A stretch of 43,571 nucleotides of DNA from Chloroflexota bacterium (GCA_026708035.1 JAPOVQ010000022.1:1-43571); one strand, 5' to 3'; positions 1 through 8,453 are shown, counted from the stretch's first letter. A program made the numbers and translations. The notes: generated by a model not told the origin, from the letters alone.

Positions 1-511
1 CCGCCGCCTTGTGAACCTGGAGCATCAGACTTCCAACCAATCCCTGCCCCAGGATCACGATGGCATCCCGGGGTTGCACGCGCTCGATCTCGACCCAGGT
101 CGCCGCGGCGGCGGCCAGGATCCAGTAGGCGGCCGTCTCGAATGACATGCCGTCGGGAATCGGGAACACGTCCGGTTGATCGTCCGGCGCAGCCGGCGGA
201 CTGACCACCACGTAGTCGGCATGCGGCTGGCGGGCGACCACGCGTCGGCCGAGCCAGTGGCGCGCGACGCCGGGTCCAAGCGCGTCCACGACGCCCGCGA
301 GGGAATAGCCCAATGGCACCGGCTGCCCGGCGGCTTCCTCGGGCGAGTAGCGCTTGTCGTGGGGACCGATCGTGAGCCGCCCCGTTTCCGAGCCGCGGCT
401 GATGAGGCTCCGCACGGCCCTCACGCGTACCTGCCCCGGACCCGCCTCGGGAATCGGAACCTCGGCAAGCGCGACCGTCGTGGCCCCGACGGGCTTCACC
501 ACCTGCCGCAT
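1..511 (-). CDS. MDR-family dehydrogenase, N-terminal part (runs off the window)
   Basis: The gene reads leftwards from an ATG at 509-511 and leaves the window, so only about 170 residues are visible. It begins MRQVVKPVGATTVALAEVP, followed by the GroES-like fold of medium-chain dehydrogenases (GPGQVRVRAVRSLISRGSE near residues 24-42, PLGYSLAGVV near 65-74). The Rossmann nucleotide site starts at about residue 150 (IVILGQGLVGS). The usual catalytic zinc ligands (Cys-Gly-x-Asp and Gly-His-Glu) are replaced by SLISRGSE and GYSLAG. This places it with the BchC-like, zinc-ligand-poor branch rather than classical alcohol dehydrogenases. An AAAGG motif precedes the ATG. Substrate unknown; the neighbouring sugar-oxidising enzymes suggest a polyol or sugar-derived alcohol, by inference only. 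Confidence 0.85.
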   Translation of the reverse strand, partial: MRQVVKPVGATTVALAEVPIPEAGPGQVRVRAVRSLISRGSETGRLTIGPHDKRYSPEEAAGQPVPLGYSLAGVVDALGPGVARHWLGRRVVARQPHADYVVVSPPAAPDDQPDVFPIPDGMSFETAAYWILAAAAATWVEIERVQPRDAIVILGQGLVGSLMLQVHKAA

Positions 512-627
512 GTTGCAAGCCTTTCGCGCGGGTCCTTCGCGGGAGTCGATCACCGCGGGGACACGATTCTATCGACGACGAATGGCGGTGTTTGGGCTCC
601 TAATGCCGTTCGACAAGGAGACGGCGT

Positions 628-891
628 GTGGCATTCGGCCTGGAAGTCGCGAGCGTCGTTCCTACTGGCCGGACCATGCGAATCTCCAAGCGCGGACAAA
701 TCACGATTCCCAAGCCCCTTCGGAATCGCCATGGGCTGCACCCCGGGACAGTGGTTGAGGTCGTTCCGACCGAGAACAGTCTGCTGATCGGGAAGGACAC
801 GGCCGCGCAGCACCCGGTGGATCGCGTGTACGGAATCCTGGGTGGGACTGGCTTCGACGTGGACGAGTACATCAAGGAAATCCGAGGCTGA
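628..891 (+). CDS. AbrB/SpoVT/MazE-type antitoxin-like DNA-binding protein
   Basis: An 87-residue protein with a swapped-hairpin AbrB domain: MRISKRGQITIPKPLRNR, then GLHPGTVVEVVP. Such proteins bind DNA as dimers and often serve as antitoxins that repress their own operon. Two starts are possible. The GTG at 628 has a perfect AAGGAG at 615-620, seven bases upstream, and adds a 16-residue N-terminal tail. The ATG at 676 begins exactly at the domain but has no good ribosome-binding site. I prefer 628. The stop overlaps by one base the ATG of a 14-codon frame (891-935) that resembles the end of a PIN toxin, so this looks like an antitoxin whose toxin has been lost. The C-terminal tail (VDEYIKEIRG) would be the toxin-binding part, by analogy. 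Confidence 0.82.
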   Translation: MAFGLEVASVVPTGRTMRISKRGQITIPKPLRNRHGLHPGTVVEVVPTENSLLIGKDTAAQHPVDRVYGILGGTGFDVDEYIKEIRG

Positions 892-965
892 TGACCGACG
901 CCGACGCTTGCCTCACCCGCGACCGCCAGCTTTAGGCGACCTACATTCCCGGGTTGCAGAACGCC
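891..965 (+). pseudogene. Remnant of a PIN-domain (VapC-type) toxin
   Basis: An ATG at 891 overlaps the antitoxin stop, as in many type II pairs. It opens a frame reading MTDADACLTRDRQL, then TAG at 933-935, then, still in frame, ATYIPGLQ. PIN toxins typically end with a strand like 'lTnDrrL…iPGL', which this matches. The N-terminal acidic residue, the central Glu and the body of the domain are all absent. The likely history is a large internal deletion joining the first codons to the last ones, plus a stop. The similarity is short and rests on pattern only. Confidence 0.4.
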
Positions 966-978
966 GGAGGACGACTGC

Positions 979-1614
979 TCATCCGTCCGACGGCGTCGCG
1001 GGCGTCCGCATGGGCGGCACGGCGCCGGGGTCCAGCGTCTCGTATTCCTGCAGGGTTTCCTGGAGGCGTTCGATCGCCTGCACGCTCACTCCCAGCGCCG
1101 TGGTGAAGGTCTGGAAGTCGAGTCCGTTCAGCGAAGTCACGACCAACTCCACGTTCTCCGCCGTCGATCCCAGCGCGGACACCAGCGTCAGGTGATAGCG
1201 CACCCAATCGTCGGGTGGATCTTTCCCGACGAGGCGATCGAAGATGCTGGACAGCCCCAGGGCCATCTCCCGAATCTCAATATTCCAGAACCCGTCGTCC
1301 ATGCGCGGAGCGTTCAGCAGATCGTGGGCCTCCGGCGTGATCGCGCGAAGCGTGGTGACGATGCTGCGGAGAAATGCCAGATAGGCTTCATCGGGTGCGA
1401 GCGTGGGCACGGCGGTCGGCTCGGGCGGCGCCGTCGGCGTGGGCGTGGCTATGGGAACGGGCTCGGGTGTGGGCGTCGCCGGTTCGTCGCCGCCGATGTC
1501 GCATGCCGTCACGACGATCGCGGCTGTGGCGATGACCAGGGCGGCCAAAATAAGCTGTGGCGGTGTCTTCAAGGCTCCTTGACCAGCCGATCTCAAGCGC
1601 CGGATGACCCTCAC
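979..1614 (-). CDS. Predicted lipoprotein, function unknown
   Basis: A 211-residue protein with a signal segment (LILAALVIATAAIVVTAC) ending in a lipobox with Cys38, so probably lipid-anchored. A Thr/Pro-rich linker follows (about residues 45-72: TPTPEPVPIATPTPTAPP). The C-terminal part, about 75-200, is predicted to be helical and ends in a polar tail. I do not recognise a family. The GTG start and a purine-rich stretch that could serve as a ribosome-binding site both lie inside a dispersed palindromic repeat (1608-1640). There is no ATG between the GTG and the signal segment. The TTG at 1572 sits only two bases after an AAGGAG, too close to be convincing. It lies between the PIN remnant and the GH78 gene and shows no functional link to either. 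Confidence 0.7.
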   Translation of the reverse strand: MRVIRRLRSAGQGALKTPPQLILAALVIATAAIVVTACDIGGDEPATPTPEPVPIATPTPTAPPEPTAVPTLAPDEAYLAFLRSIVTTLRAITPEAHDLLNAPRMDDGFWNIEIREMALGLSSIFDRLVGKDPPDDWVRYHLTLVSALGSTAENVELVVTSLNGLDFQTFTTALGVSVQAIERLQETLQEYETLDPGAVPPMRTPATPSDG

Positions 1615-1640
1615 CCTAACCCTCTCCCTCGGGGAGAGGG
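1608..1640. repeat. Dispersed palindromic repeat, family A, copy 1
   Basis: On the minus strand this reads CCCTCTCCCCGAGGGAGAGG followed by GTTAGGGTGAGGG: a CCCTCTCCC/GGGAGAGGG hairpin and a G-rich tail. Related copies lie at 14917-14952, 40721-40754 and 41781-41822. This copy overlaps the 5' end of the lipoprotein gene. Confidence 0.85.
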
Positions 1641-1836
1641 AATCGGGCCCATTCTCAAGGCTCTACTTCGCAGGCGACGCAAGTGCCTTCCTGTTGGGCG
1701 GCAGTAGCGTGACCTGCGTGGATTCAGCGGGCGCTCCTGGCCGTGAGCGTTCGGCAAGGTCCGAGTCACGGCGCCATTGTCACCCATCGAGCCGCGCGTC
1801 GCCGTGTCGGCGGCCGGGCGTCGTTCGGAGCCACGA

Positions 1837-4392
1837 TTAGCCGGTGCTTAACACGACCGTGTGACGGCCGGGGCCGACGGCGACCTCGACCGTCGAGCCC
1901 GTGTCCGGCGTTTCCAGGTGCTGTCCGTTGTGCGCGAGCACACAGGGTGCGTCGCTGGCGCGGTCCAGCACGACGTCCGCCGTGTGGCCGTCGGGCAGTT
2001 CGACCGTCACCTGCGTGGCGCCGGCGCGGCGGCGCCACGCCACCTGCACGTCGCCGCCCGGAACGGGAAACGTCCCGCGCGCCCAGGCGAGGTTTCCCGT
2101 GCGAGGATGCACCCGCAGGTGCGACATGCCCGGCGCGGCGGCGCGCACGCCGAGGACGCGGGTCGAGAGCACCCAGCCCACGTAGACGCCGCCCGAGTGC
2201 ACCAGGCTGCGCACGCCCGCCGGTCGGACTTTGTGGGCAGTGTGCCGGAGCTCGAAGTCCGCATCGGTCTTGATCGCCGAGCCGGCGGTGAACGGGTCCC
2301 AGCCTTCCCACAGCGTCGGGTTTTCGTGGGCCGACATCATCCAGTCGTAGCGGTTGTGTATGATCCGCAGCGCCTCGGTCCCGAAGCCCCGCGCGAGCAT
2401 GCCTTCGAGCACGTAGGGGTACCAGAGCGGCGACGCCTCAAACAACTCCGTGCCGCGCCCGGCCAGGCTCTCGCACATCCGCTCCGCCTGCTCATCGGTC
2501 GCGATGCCGTATAGCAGCGCGAACCCTTGCGCCAGCTCGCCGGTCACGCCCGTGAGTTCGCCGCGGTGGTGGGAGTCCTCGAACACGCCGAGATCGGGAT
2601 TCCAGAAATGCTCCCGCAGCGTGGCGCGCACCTCATCCGCGATGCCCTGCCAGCGAGCCCGATCGTCCTCGCGCCCCATCTGGGCGGCGAGCCAGGCGCC
2701 GTCTTCCAACGAATTGACATAAAGCGCATTGGTGCTGAAATTCGCGCCCCGCAGGTCAACCGGCGTCCAGTCCATCCATTGGTTCTCGGGAATGTCGCGC
2801 AGGAGGCCCATGTCGCCGCGATACGGCTCGAACCAGTCGTTCAGCCGCCGCACGCTCGGGTAGGTCTGCTCCAGGAGCGCGCGCCGTCCGATGTACTCGT
2901 AGTGCTCGCGGATGCGCGTGGACCACTGCAGCAGAAACTGCGGGTGGCAATGGTTCGTCGGGTTGTCCCGCGGAAACACCATTTGCAGCCTGCCGTCGCC
3001 GCGATCGGTGGTGATGAACTGCCGCAGGAACCGGTCGTGGAGCGCGATGTCGCCGTAGGCCATCAAGGCCCCGTGCATCCCGTGGCTGCCGTCACCGGTG
3101 TTCCACGGAATCCGCTCGCGGTAGGCGTCGCACACGATCGTGTCCTCGAGGTGCAGATCGGTGGTGTCGACGCAGGCCTGCCACAGGGTGGTGAGCACCG
3201 GATCGGGGCACTCGAAGCTGCCGCGCAGCGGAGCGGGATAGGCGTATTCGTTGAGAGAGATCGAGCGGATGCGCACCGGGCTGTAGGTGCTGCGGATGGC
3301 GATGAAGAGGTAGCGGAACTGCTTGTATTCCGCGGCTTCCCAGCTCTGGTCGCCGTCGCGCGTGATGTAGCGGTCGGCGTAGGACAGCGCGCCGGGGATG
3401 CGGTCGTTGATGAGCTGTTGCCCGTAGGTCAGGTCCAGGATGGCGCCGGCCTCAGCCTCCAGCCGCACGCGCGGGAACCCGAACACCTGGCGCCCGAAGT
3501 CGAGGATCACGTAGGGCGCGCGGATGCCCTTGCGGGGCACGAACACGCCCTGGAACTGCGCCGAGTCCGGACCGTCGTCCAGCAGCGCATCGACGTTCTC
3601 CGCCCTTGCGTGCTCCAGTGGGAAGTGCAGCCCCTCCAGGATCAGTTGGTAAATGTCCGATTGCCGTGCGTTTGCCATGTCGATCAGCTCGCCCACCAGC
3701 GACACGCGTGCGGGCGGCACATCGGTTTCGCGCATCAGGGGAATGTCGCGAGCTTCCAGCAGGTGCCATGGCTTTTCGGACAGCGGCACCAGCCAGGGGC
3801 GCGTCCACTCGCTGTCGTCGAACTCGACCCCGGTCCAGTCGGGAATGTCCGCCGCGGCGTTGTAGATCTCGTTCGACCCGATCATTCCGCAGTTGACCAG
3901 TGGGGTTCTCCTATCCCAGGCCGGCGAGGGCAGCAGCCGCCAGCCGGGACCGGTGCCGCAGACGTGCGTGGCGCCGCCTTCGTCGGTGACCTCGATTTGC
4001 GCCCACAGCCCGGCGCGCTCGCCCACGGTGAAGCTGTTGCCGCTCATGCTGTTCCAGCCCTCGCCCTGCACGGGCTGGCCGAAGTGATAGGCCCGCACGG
4101 CGATGACGTTGCGGCCCGGACGCAGCGCGGCGGCGACGTCGTAGGTGTCGTAGGTCTTGAATCGGGGATCGCTGCGGGCCGGACCCCGGCCCACGTAGGC
4201 GCCGTTGAGATACAGCATGTAGCGGTCCGACGCCGTCACGTGCAGTTTTGCGGCCGCCGGCGCGCCGTCCACGTCGACCGTCCCGCGAGCGTAGAGATAG
4301 AAGTTGTAGGGCTTGGCTTCGCCCTCGATCCAGATCCACTGCGCGACGGCTCGCCGGGAGGGTGTCTGTGCGCCCTGCATCACTTGCGTCAT
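1837..4392 (-). CDS. Alpha-L-rhamnosidase-like glycoside hydrolase (GH78)
   Basis: An 851-residue enzyme expected to release terminal L-rhamnose from plant or algal glycans and glycosides. In order: an N-terminal carbohydrate-binding beta domain (YLNGAYVGRGPARSDPR near 61-77, then YDTYDVAAALRPGRNVIAV), a beta-sandwich (about 220-385), the six-hairpin (alpha/alpha)6 barrel (about 390-750) with the family signature DTIVCDAYRERIPWNTGDG near 417-435, and a C-terminal beta domain with VHSGGVYVGWVLSTRVLGV and VELPDG. No signal peptide is seen, so it probably works in the cytoplasm on imported oligosaccharides. The frame is open back to 4467. I chose the ATG at 4392 because an AGCAGG precedes it and the domain starts soon after. 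It is divergent from the oxidoreductase at 4518, with which it may share a regulatory region. Exact sugar specificity cannot be read from sequence. Confidence 0.88.
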   Translation of the reverse strand: MTQVMQGAQTPSRRAVAQWIWIEGEAKPYNFYLYARGTVDVDGAPAAAKLHVTASDRYMLYLNGAYVGRGPARSDPRFKTYDTYDVAAALRPGRNVIAVRAYHFGQPVQGEGWNSMSGNSFTVGERAGLWAQIEVTDEGGATHVCGTGPGWRLLPSPAWDRRTPLVNCGMIGSNEIYNAAADIPDWTGVEFDDSEWTRPWLVPLSEKPWHLLEARDIPLMRETDVPPARVSLVGELIDMANARQSDIYQLILEGLHFPLEHARAENVDALLDDGPDSAQFQGVFVPRKGIRAPYVILDFGRQVFGFPRVRLEAEAGAILDLTYGQQLINDRIPGALSYADRYITRDGDQSWEAAEYKQFRYLFIAIRSTYSPVRIRSISLNEYAYPAPLRGSFECPDPVLTTLWQACVDTTDLHLEDTIVCDAYRERIPWNTGDGSHGMHGALMAYGDIALHDRFLRQFITTDRGDGRLQMVFPRDNPTNHCHPQFLLQWSTRIREHYEYIGRRALLEQTYPSVRRLNDWFEPYRGDMGLLRDIPENQWMDWTPVDLRGANFSTNALYVNSLEDGAWLAAQMGREDDRARWQGIADEVRATLREHFWNPDLGVFEDSHHRGELTGVTGELAQGFALLYGIATDEQAERMCESLAGRGTELFEASPLWYPYVLEGMLARGFGTEALRIIHNRYDWMMSAHENPTLWEGWDPFTAGSAIKTDADFELRHTAHKVRPAGVRSLVHSGGVYVGWVLSTRVLGVRAAAPGMSHLRVHPRTGNLAWARGTFPVPGGDVQVAWRRRAGATQVTVELPDGHTADVVLDRASDAPCVLAHNGQHLETPDTGSTVEVAVGPGRHTVVLSTG

Positions 4393-4517
4393 TGGCCTGC
4401 TCTCATGCAACGAGGGGCCGGTTGCCATCGTGAGTACCAGAACCGGCCCGTGACTGCAACGAGGCATGCCGCCGCGCGTACCATGACCCTCGGCGTTGAA
4501 GCGGTGGAGCGAATGTC

Positions 4518-5609
4518 ATGGCGACCTACCGGGCAGGGCTCATCGGTCTGGGATGGATGGGCTGGCTGTACGACGTTGCGACGCGACAGCAGGCAAACTA
4601 CGGGCGCGCCGGGCGCGACACGCCCATGCCGCCGCTGCGGCCCGACCGCGACCCGCCGCCCACGGCGCACCCGGGCCGGGAAGGCCTGCCGAGCGGCTTC
4701 GCCGACTCGCTGGTGCTGCACCCGGCGACGGAGCTTGTTGCCGCGTGCGAGCTCTCGGTTCCGCGTCGAGAGGCGTTTGGTGAGCGCTACGCGGGCGTGG
4801 CCCTCTACGACGATTACCGAGAGATGATTTCCCGTGAGCGCCTGGACATCGTGGGTGTTCCCTCGAATGCCGCACTCAGGCCCGAGGCCACCCGCGCGGC
4901 GGTTGAGCACGGCGCCAAGGGCGTGATTACGGAGAAGCCCATGGCGCCAACCCTCGAGGGCGCCGACGCCATGGTCGATGTCTGCGCGGCGGCGGGCGTT
5001 CCGCTCGTGGTCGGCGCGGTCAGCATGAACCACCCGGCCGTTGCCAATGCGCGCCGCTTGCTGGACGAGGGCGCCATAGGCGACCTGCTGAGCCTGGATA
5101 CGAACTTGGTGATGGCGCAGCACAACTCGTGGAACTACCTGCTCGACTCACCCGGCGAATGGGTGATCGGCATCTCGGACGATGACGACCGCGTCGCGGA
5201 GGGGCGCGAGTTCAAGGGCGCCGGATTCATCCGCCTGCAAAACGGCCTGCCCGTCTGCCTGCGTCCCGGCGCGCCGTGGGTGCGAATCACCGGCGAAACC
5301 GGCGAGCTGACGTTCGATTGGCAAGAGCTGCGCCTGTGGCAAGACGTGGAGACCATTTCCGGCACGCAGCGCGTCGAGGTGCCGTTCCCCGAGCCACGCT
5401 TGGCCGGCAACTGGTCGGTGATCTACGGCATCGACGACCTGATCACGTGCATGGAGAACGGCGGCGAGCCGCGCGCCAGCGGGCGTCGCGTGCGCGACGC
5501 GATGGAGATCGAGATCGCCCTCAACGAGTCGCATCGCCGCGGCAACGTGCGCGTTGACCTGCCGCTATCCGACCGCAGCCTGGGGTTGGTCTACGACCCG
5601 TTTCGGTAG
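4518..5609 (+). CDS. Gfo/Idh/MocA-family NAD(P)-dependent oxidoreductase
   Basis: A 363-residue dehydrogenase of the family that oxidises or reduces sugars, inositols and their acids. The N-terminal Rossmann fold begins AGLIGLGWMG (residues 6-15). The hallmark EKP (ITEKPMAP, about residues 140-147) carries the conserved Lys that contacts nicotinamide and substrate. The C-terminal half is the family's open beta-sheet substrate domain (VVGAVSMNHPAVANARRLLDEGAIGDL is the usual junction). An insert between residues 25 and 60 (RDTPMPPLRPDRDPPPTAH) is unusual. A GGAG at 4506-4509 precedes the ATG by eight bases. It is divergent from the GH78 gene, which suggests a joint role in sugar breakdown, by inference. 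Confidence 0.9.
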   Translation: MATYRAGLIGLGWMGWLYDVATRQQANYGRAGRDTPMPPLRPDRDPPPTAHPGREGLPSGFADSLVLHPATELVAACELSVPRREAFGERYAGVALYDDYREMISRERLDIVGVPSNAALRPEATRAAVEHGAKGVITEKPMAPTLEGADAMVDVCAAAGVPLVVGAVSMNHPAVANARRLLDEGAIGDLLSLDTNLVMAQHNSWNYLLDSPGEWVIGISDDDDRVAEGREFKGAGFIRLQNGLPVCLRPGAPWVRITGETGELTFDWQELRLWQDVETISGTQRVEVPFPEPRLAGNWSVIYGIDDLITCMENGGEPRASGRRVRDAMEIEIALNESHRRGNVRVDLPLSDRSLGLVYDPFR

Positions 5610-5625
5610 CCGCGGCACCCCTCAC

Positions 5626-5708
5626 GTCATTCCGAAACGAAGTGAGGAATCAAAGGACGTTGGCGCGCGCTCCGCGCCCCTTAGATTCCTCGCCTGCGCT
5701 CGGAATGA
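5626..5708. repeat. Long imperfect palindrome, family C, between convergent genes
   Basis: Nested inverted repeats: CATTCCGA (5628-5635) pairs with TCGGAATG (5700-5707), and GAGGAATC (5644-5651) pairs with GATTCCTC (5684-5691), around a GC-rich core. It sits in the 120-base gap between the converging oxidoreductase and SDR genes. It could act as a two-way transcription barrier, but no T-run follows either arm. Confidence 0.8.
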
Positions 5709-5731
5709 AACTGTGAGGGCGGCGTCTCGGC

Positions 5732-6457
5732 CTAGCGCTGCTGGACGGCGGCCGGCAGCAGGCTGAGCTCGGGGACGTAGGCCCTCTCCGGCAGCGTGCT
5801 CACGAAAACGACGGCGCGGGCCACGTCTTCCGGCTGGAGCGCCTGGGCCACGATATCGGGCGGTGTCGGTGTGGGCCGTTGGTTCAGCAGCGGCGTGTCC
5901 GTGAGCCCCGGGTAGATGACCGTGGCCCGCACGCCGTTTTCCGCCTCTTCCTGCATCATGCCGAGGGTGAAGCCCGCTTCGCCGCTCTTGGCCGCCTGGT
6001 AGGCCACGCCCGACGCGTCGGGCATGATCGCGGCGGCGGACGAGATGACCACCAGCCGTCCGCGCGACGCCCGCAGCGCCGGCAGCGCCGCCTGCGCCAC
6101 GTCGTAGAGCCCCCAAAGGTTGACGCGCTGCATGGCCTCCCAGTCGTCGCCGCTCAGCTCGTCGAGCCGGCGCTTGGGGATGTTCCAGCCGGCGGCGTAC
6201 ACCAGCACGTCGATTCCACCCAGGCCGTCGACGACCGCCTGCACCGCCCGTCGCGCCGCGGCGCCGTCGGTAAGGTCCACGGGTTCTACGTGGGCGCGGC
6301 GGCCAGACGCGCGAATCTCCGCCGCCACGGCGTCCAGCTCGGCCTCGCGTCGCGCCAGCACGGCGACGTCCATGCCCTCGGAAGCCAGGGCCAGCGCCGA
6401 CGCGCGGCCCATACCGCTGCTGGCGCCAAACACCGCCGCCACGCGGGGCGAACTCAC
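5732..6457 (-). CDS. Short-chain dehydrogenase/reductase (SDR)
   Basis: A 241-residue classical SDR. The nucleotide-binding Gly motif is GASSGMG (residues 11-17), the structural motif NNAG is varied to YAAG (87-90), and the catalytic set is Ser139/140 with Tyr153-x3-Lys157 (AYQAAK). RR and R residues after the second strand (ARREAE) favour NADPH. The GTG start at 6455-6457 overlaps the upstream isomerase stop by four bases (GTGA), so the two are translationally coupled. This suggests the SDR acts on the isomerase's product or a related keto-sugar. The frame stays open far upstream, but that part is a shadow of the isomerase gene. Substrate unknown. Confidence 0.9.
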   Translation of the reverse strand: MSSPRVAAVFGASSGMGRASALALASEGMDVAVLARREAELDAVAAEIRASGRRAHVEPVDLTDGAAARRAVQAVVDGLGGIDVLVYAAGWNIPKRRLDELSGDDWEAMQRVNLWGLYDVAQAALPALRASRGRLVVISSAAAIMPDASGVAYQAAKSGEAGFTLGMMQEEAENGVRATVIYPGLTDTPLLNQRPTPTPPDIVAQALQPEDVARAVVFVSTLPERAYVPELSLLPAAVQQR

Positions 6458-7347
6458 GACGCCGCCCCTTCGCCGGCTTGCTGCAGCGCCGCCCAGCGTG
6501 ACCTGATGAACTGCAAGTCCTGTTCCGCTCCCCGCGCGCGAATGGCGTCGGCGTCCGCCGAATGGTCCTTGCCGCCCACCGTCGCAATCACGTCTTGCCG
6601 CGAGGTGTATTCCGTGTGCACCGACAGCGGACCGTCGAAGTCTCGTTCGGCCAGCAACTCCAGTACGCGCCCCCACGGCGCCGCGCCTTCTCCCACGTAC
6701 ACGAAAGCCGGACCATAGGCCGCCGGGGCGTCGGGCCGGGAGTCCGGGAGGTGGCAGGCGTCCTTGGCGGCGACGGCGGCCAGGTACTCGTCGCACATGG
6801 CGAACGCCATGTCGATGTCCTCGCCGTCCACCGCCAGGTGCCCCGGGTCGATGTACGCGCCGACGTGGGCAGGGTCGCGACCTTGGAGCAGGTGCATCAG
6901 GCCGGCGCAGTTGGATCCCAGGACCGCGCCGCTGTGCGTGTGATGGAGAGACTTGACGCCGGTGCGCGCGCTCAGCGCCTCGAAGCCTTCCAGCTGCCGT
7001 CGCCCGTGGTCCACGGCATCCCAATAGTCCATGCCCGGCTTGAAGATGAAGTAGCCCGTCTTGATCACCTGCACGCCCGCTTCCGCCGCCGCCTCGTAGA
7101 TTGCGATCGCATCCGCATGCGTCGGGTCGTTGAAGTCCGTCGGCATGGTGATCATGGGGCATGAGAGGCCGAGCGTTTCCCACACTCGCGCGGCGGGCGG
7201 CAGGGTCGTGCGCACGTTGTCCGGATTGATCGGATAGCCGGGTCGCACGGTCAGATCCAGCCCGTCGTAGCCCAGGTCCGCGACGTACTCACCCAACGCC
7301 TGCGGTTCGAGCGTCTCGAAAAACTTGGTGAACAGGATGATTTGCAT
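6454..7347 (-). CDS. Sugar phosphate isomerase/epimerase (xylose-isomerase-like TIM barrel)
   Basis: A 297-residue protein of the AP-endonuclease-2/xylose-isomerase-like family. It begins MQIILFTKFFETLEPQALGE and shows the family pattern of metal-site strands: GYDGLDLTVRPG near 29-40, LHHTHSG near 133-139, YIDPGHLAVDG near 163-173, and LSVHTEY near 241-247, whose His and Glu can ligate a divalent metal. Family members isomerise or epimerise sugars such as inosose, tagatose or xylulose derivatives. The ATG at 7345-7347 was chosen because the fold starts there and a GGAGG lies upstream, although 13 bases away. It is the first gene of a coupled pair with the SDR. Substrate cannot be assigned. 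Confidence 0.88.
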   Translation of the reverse strand: MQIILFTKFFETLEPQALGEYVADLGYDGLDLTVRPGYPINPDNVRTTLPPAARVWETLGLSCPMITMPTDFNDPTHADAIAIYEAAAEAGVQVIKTGYFIFKPGMDYWDAVDHGRRQLEGFEALSARTGVKSLHHTHSGAVLGSNCAGLMHLLQGRDPAHVGAYIDPGHLAVDGEDIDMAFAMCDEYLAAVAAKDACHLPDSRPDAPAAYGPAFVYVGEGAAPWGRVLELLAERDFDGPLSVHTEYTSRQDVIATVGGKDHSADADAIRARGAEQDLQFIRSRWAALQQAGEGAAS

Positions 7348-7430
7348 CGTGCGTGCCGCGCCTCCGCCGGGACCGCTGGGTGCGCGCCTATCATGCCAGC
7401 GCAGGGCGAACGCCACCGGGGAGTTGCTCG

Positions 7431-8435
7431 ATGTCCGCGCCGCGGGTGCTGGTAACGGTTGAGCGACTGCTGCTCGGGCGCATTGCCACGCCTGAAGCGC
7501 TTGCGCGGCTAGAGCGCCTGGCCGAATCAGTGACCTTAAACGACGGCGACCAGGCCTGGGATGCCGCGGCGGTGCGCGAGCGCATCGGCGGCGTGACGGC
7601 CGTGCTGGCCTCGTGGGGCTCGTGCACCTACGACGAGCAGCTTCTGGACGCCGCGCCGGATCTGGAGATCATCTGCTACGCGGCCGGCACGATCCGCGGC
7701 GTGGCGCCGCCGGCGGTCTTCGAGCGCGGCGTGCGCGTCACCCATGCCGCCGACTTCATTGCCAGCGGCGTCGCTGAGCACACGCTGACCGCGGTGCTGG
7801 CGCTGCTGCGTCGAACCGGCGACTTCGACGCCGCCATGCGCGCCGGCCGCTGGCGCGACATCGGCCCGACGGTGGACCGAGAGCTGTATGGCAAGCGGTA
7901 CGGCATCGTCGGCGCAAGCAAGGTGGGGCGGCGTCTGATCCCACTGCTGCGACCATTTGAGGTCGAGATCGTCGTCGCCGATCCCTATCTCACGGAGTGT
8001 GACGCCCAGCGGCTGGGCGTGCGCAAGCTGGAGCTGCGGGATCTGATGCGCACCAGCGACGTGATCAGCATTCACGCGCCCGTGCTACCGGAAACCCATC
8101 ACATGATCGGCGCGGAGATGCTGGCGCTGATCAAGGATGACGCCGTGTTGGTCAACAACGCGCGCTCCGCCCTGATCGACACCGACGCCCTGGTGGCCGA
8201 GCTGGCGAAGGAGCGGTTTGATTGCGCCCTGGACGTCTTCGATGAGGAGCCGCTGCCGCCCGATCACCCGCTGCTGGGGATGCGGCGGGTGCTGCTTACG
8301 CCCCACGTCGCCGGACTGACTCCCGAGCGGCGCTCCCGCCTGACCGACGCCATGCTCGACGAGCTGGAGCGGCACGCAAACGGCCTGCCGCTGCGTCAGG
8401 AGGTCACCGTCGATCAGCTCACAAGCATGGCTTAG
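7431..8435 (+). CDS. D-isomer-specific 2-hydroxyacid dehydrogenase
   Basis: A 334-residue NAD-dependent dehydrogenase that interconverts 2-keto acids and D-2-hydroxy acids. The cofactor domain has YGIVGASKVGR (157-167), a variant of GxGxxG with Ala and Ser in the loop. The catalytic triad is complete: Arg245 (NNARSAL), Glu272/273 (DEEPL) and His292 (PHVAG). The N-terminal domain is the family's substrate half. The start at 7431 is preceded by GGGGAG eight bases away; the upstream extension to 7353 has no family similarity. The gene is divergent from the isomerase/SDR pair and may reduce a keto acid made by the same pathway, though phosphoglycerate or glyoxylate substrates are equally possible. 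Confidence 0.9.
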   Translation: MSAPRVLVTVERLLLGRIATPEALARLERLAESVTLNDGDQAWDAAAVRERIGGVTAVLASWGSCTYDEQLLDAAPDLEIICYAAGTIRGVAPPAVFERGVRVTHAADFIASGVAEHTLTAVLALLRRTGDFDAAMRAGRWRDIGPTVDRELYGKRYGIVGASKVGRRLIPLLRPFEVEIVVADPYLTECDAQRLGVRKLELRDLMRTSDVISIHAPVLPETHHMIGAEMLALIKDDAVLVNNARSALIDTDALVAELAKERFDCALDVFDEEPLPPDHPLLGMRRVLLTPHVAGLTPERRSRLTDAMLDELERHANGLPLRQEVTVDQLTSMA

Positions 8436-8453
8436 TCTCGCTGCGGCCCCGCG

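Noticed and set aside
2527-4827. A 766-residue open frame on the plus strand opposite the GH78 gene
   Set aside because: It is the antisense shadow of a well-supported enzyme in high-GC DNA, rich in Arg, Val and Ala, with no recognisable domain.
5626-5708. CRISPR array or intrinsic terminator
   Set aside because: There are no regularly spaced repeats and no T-run; it is one large imperfect palindrome.
5732-7183. A single 483-residue protein spanning SDR and upstream sequence
   Set aside because: The upstream part is another frame of the isomerase gene; the SDR fold starts at the GTG at 6457.
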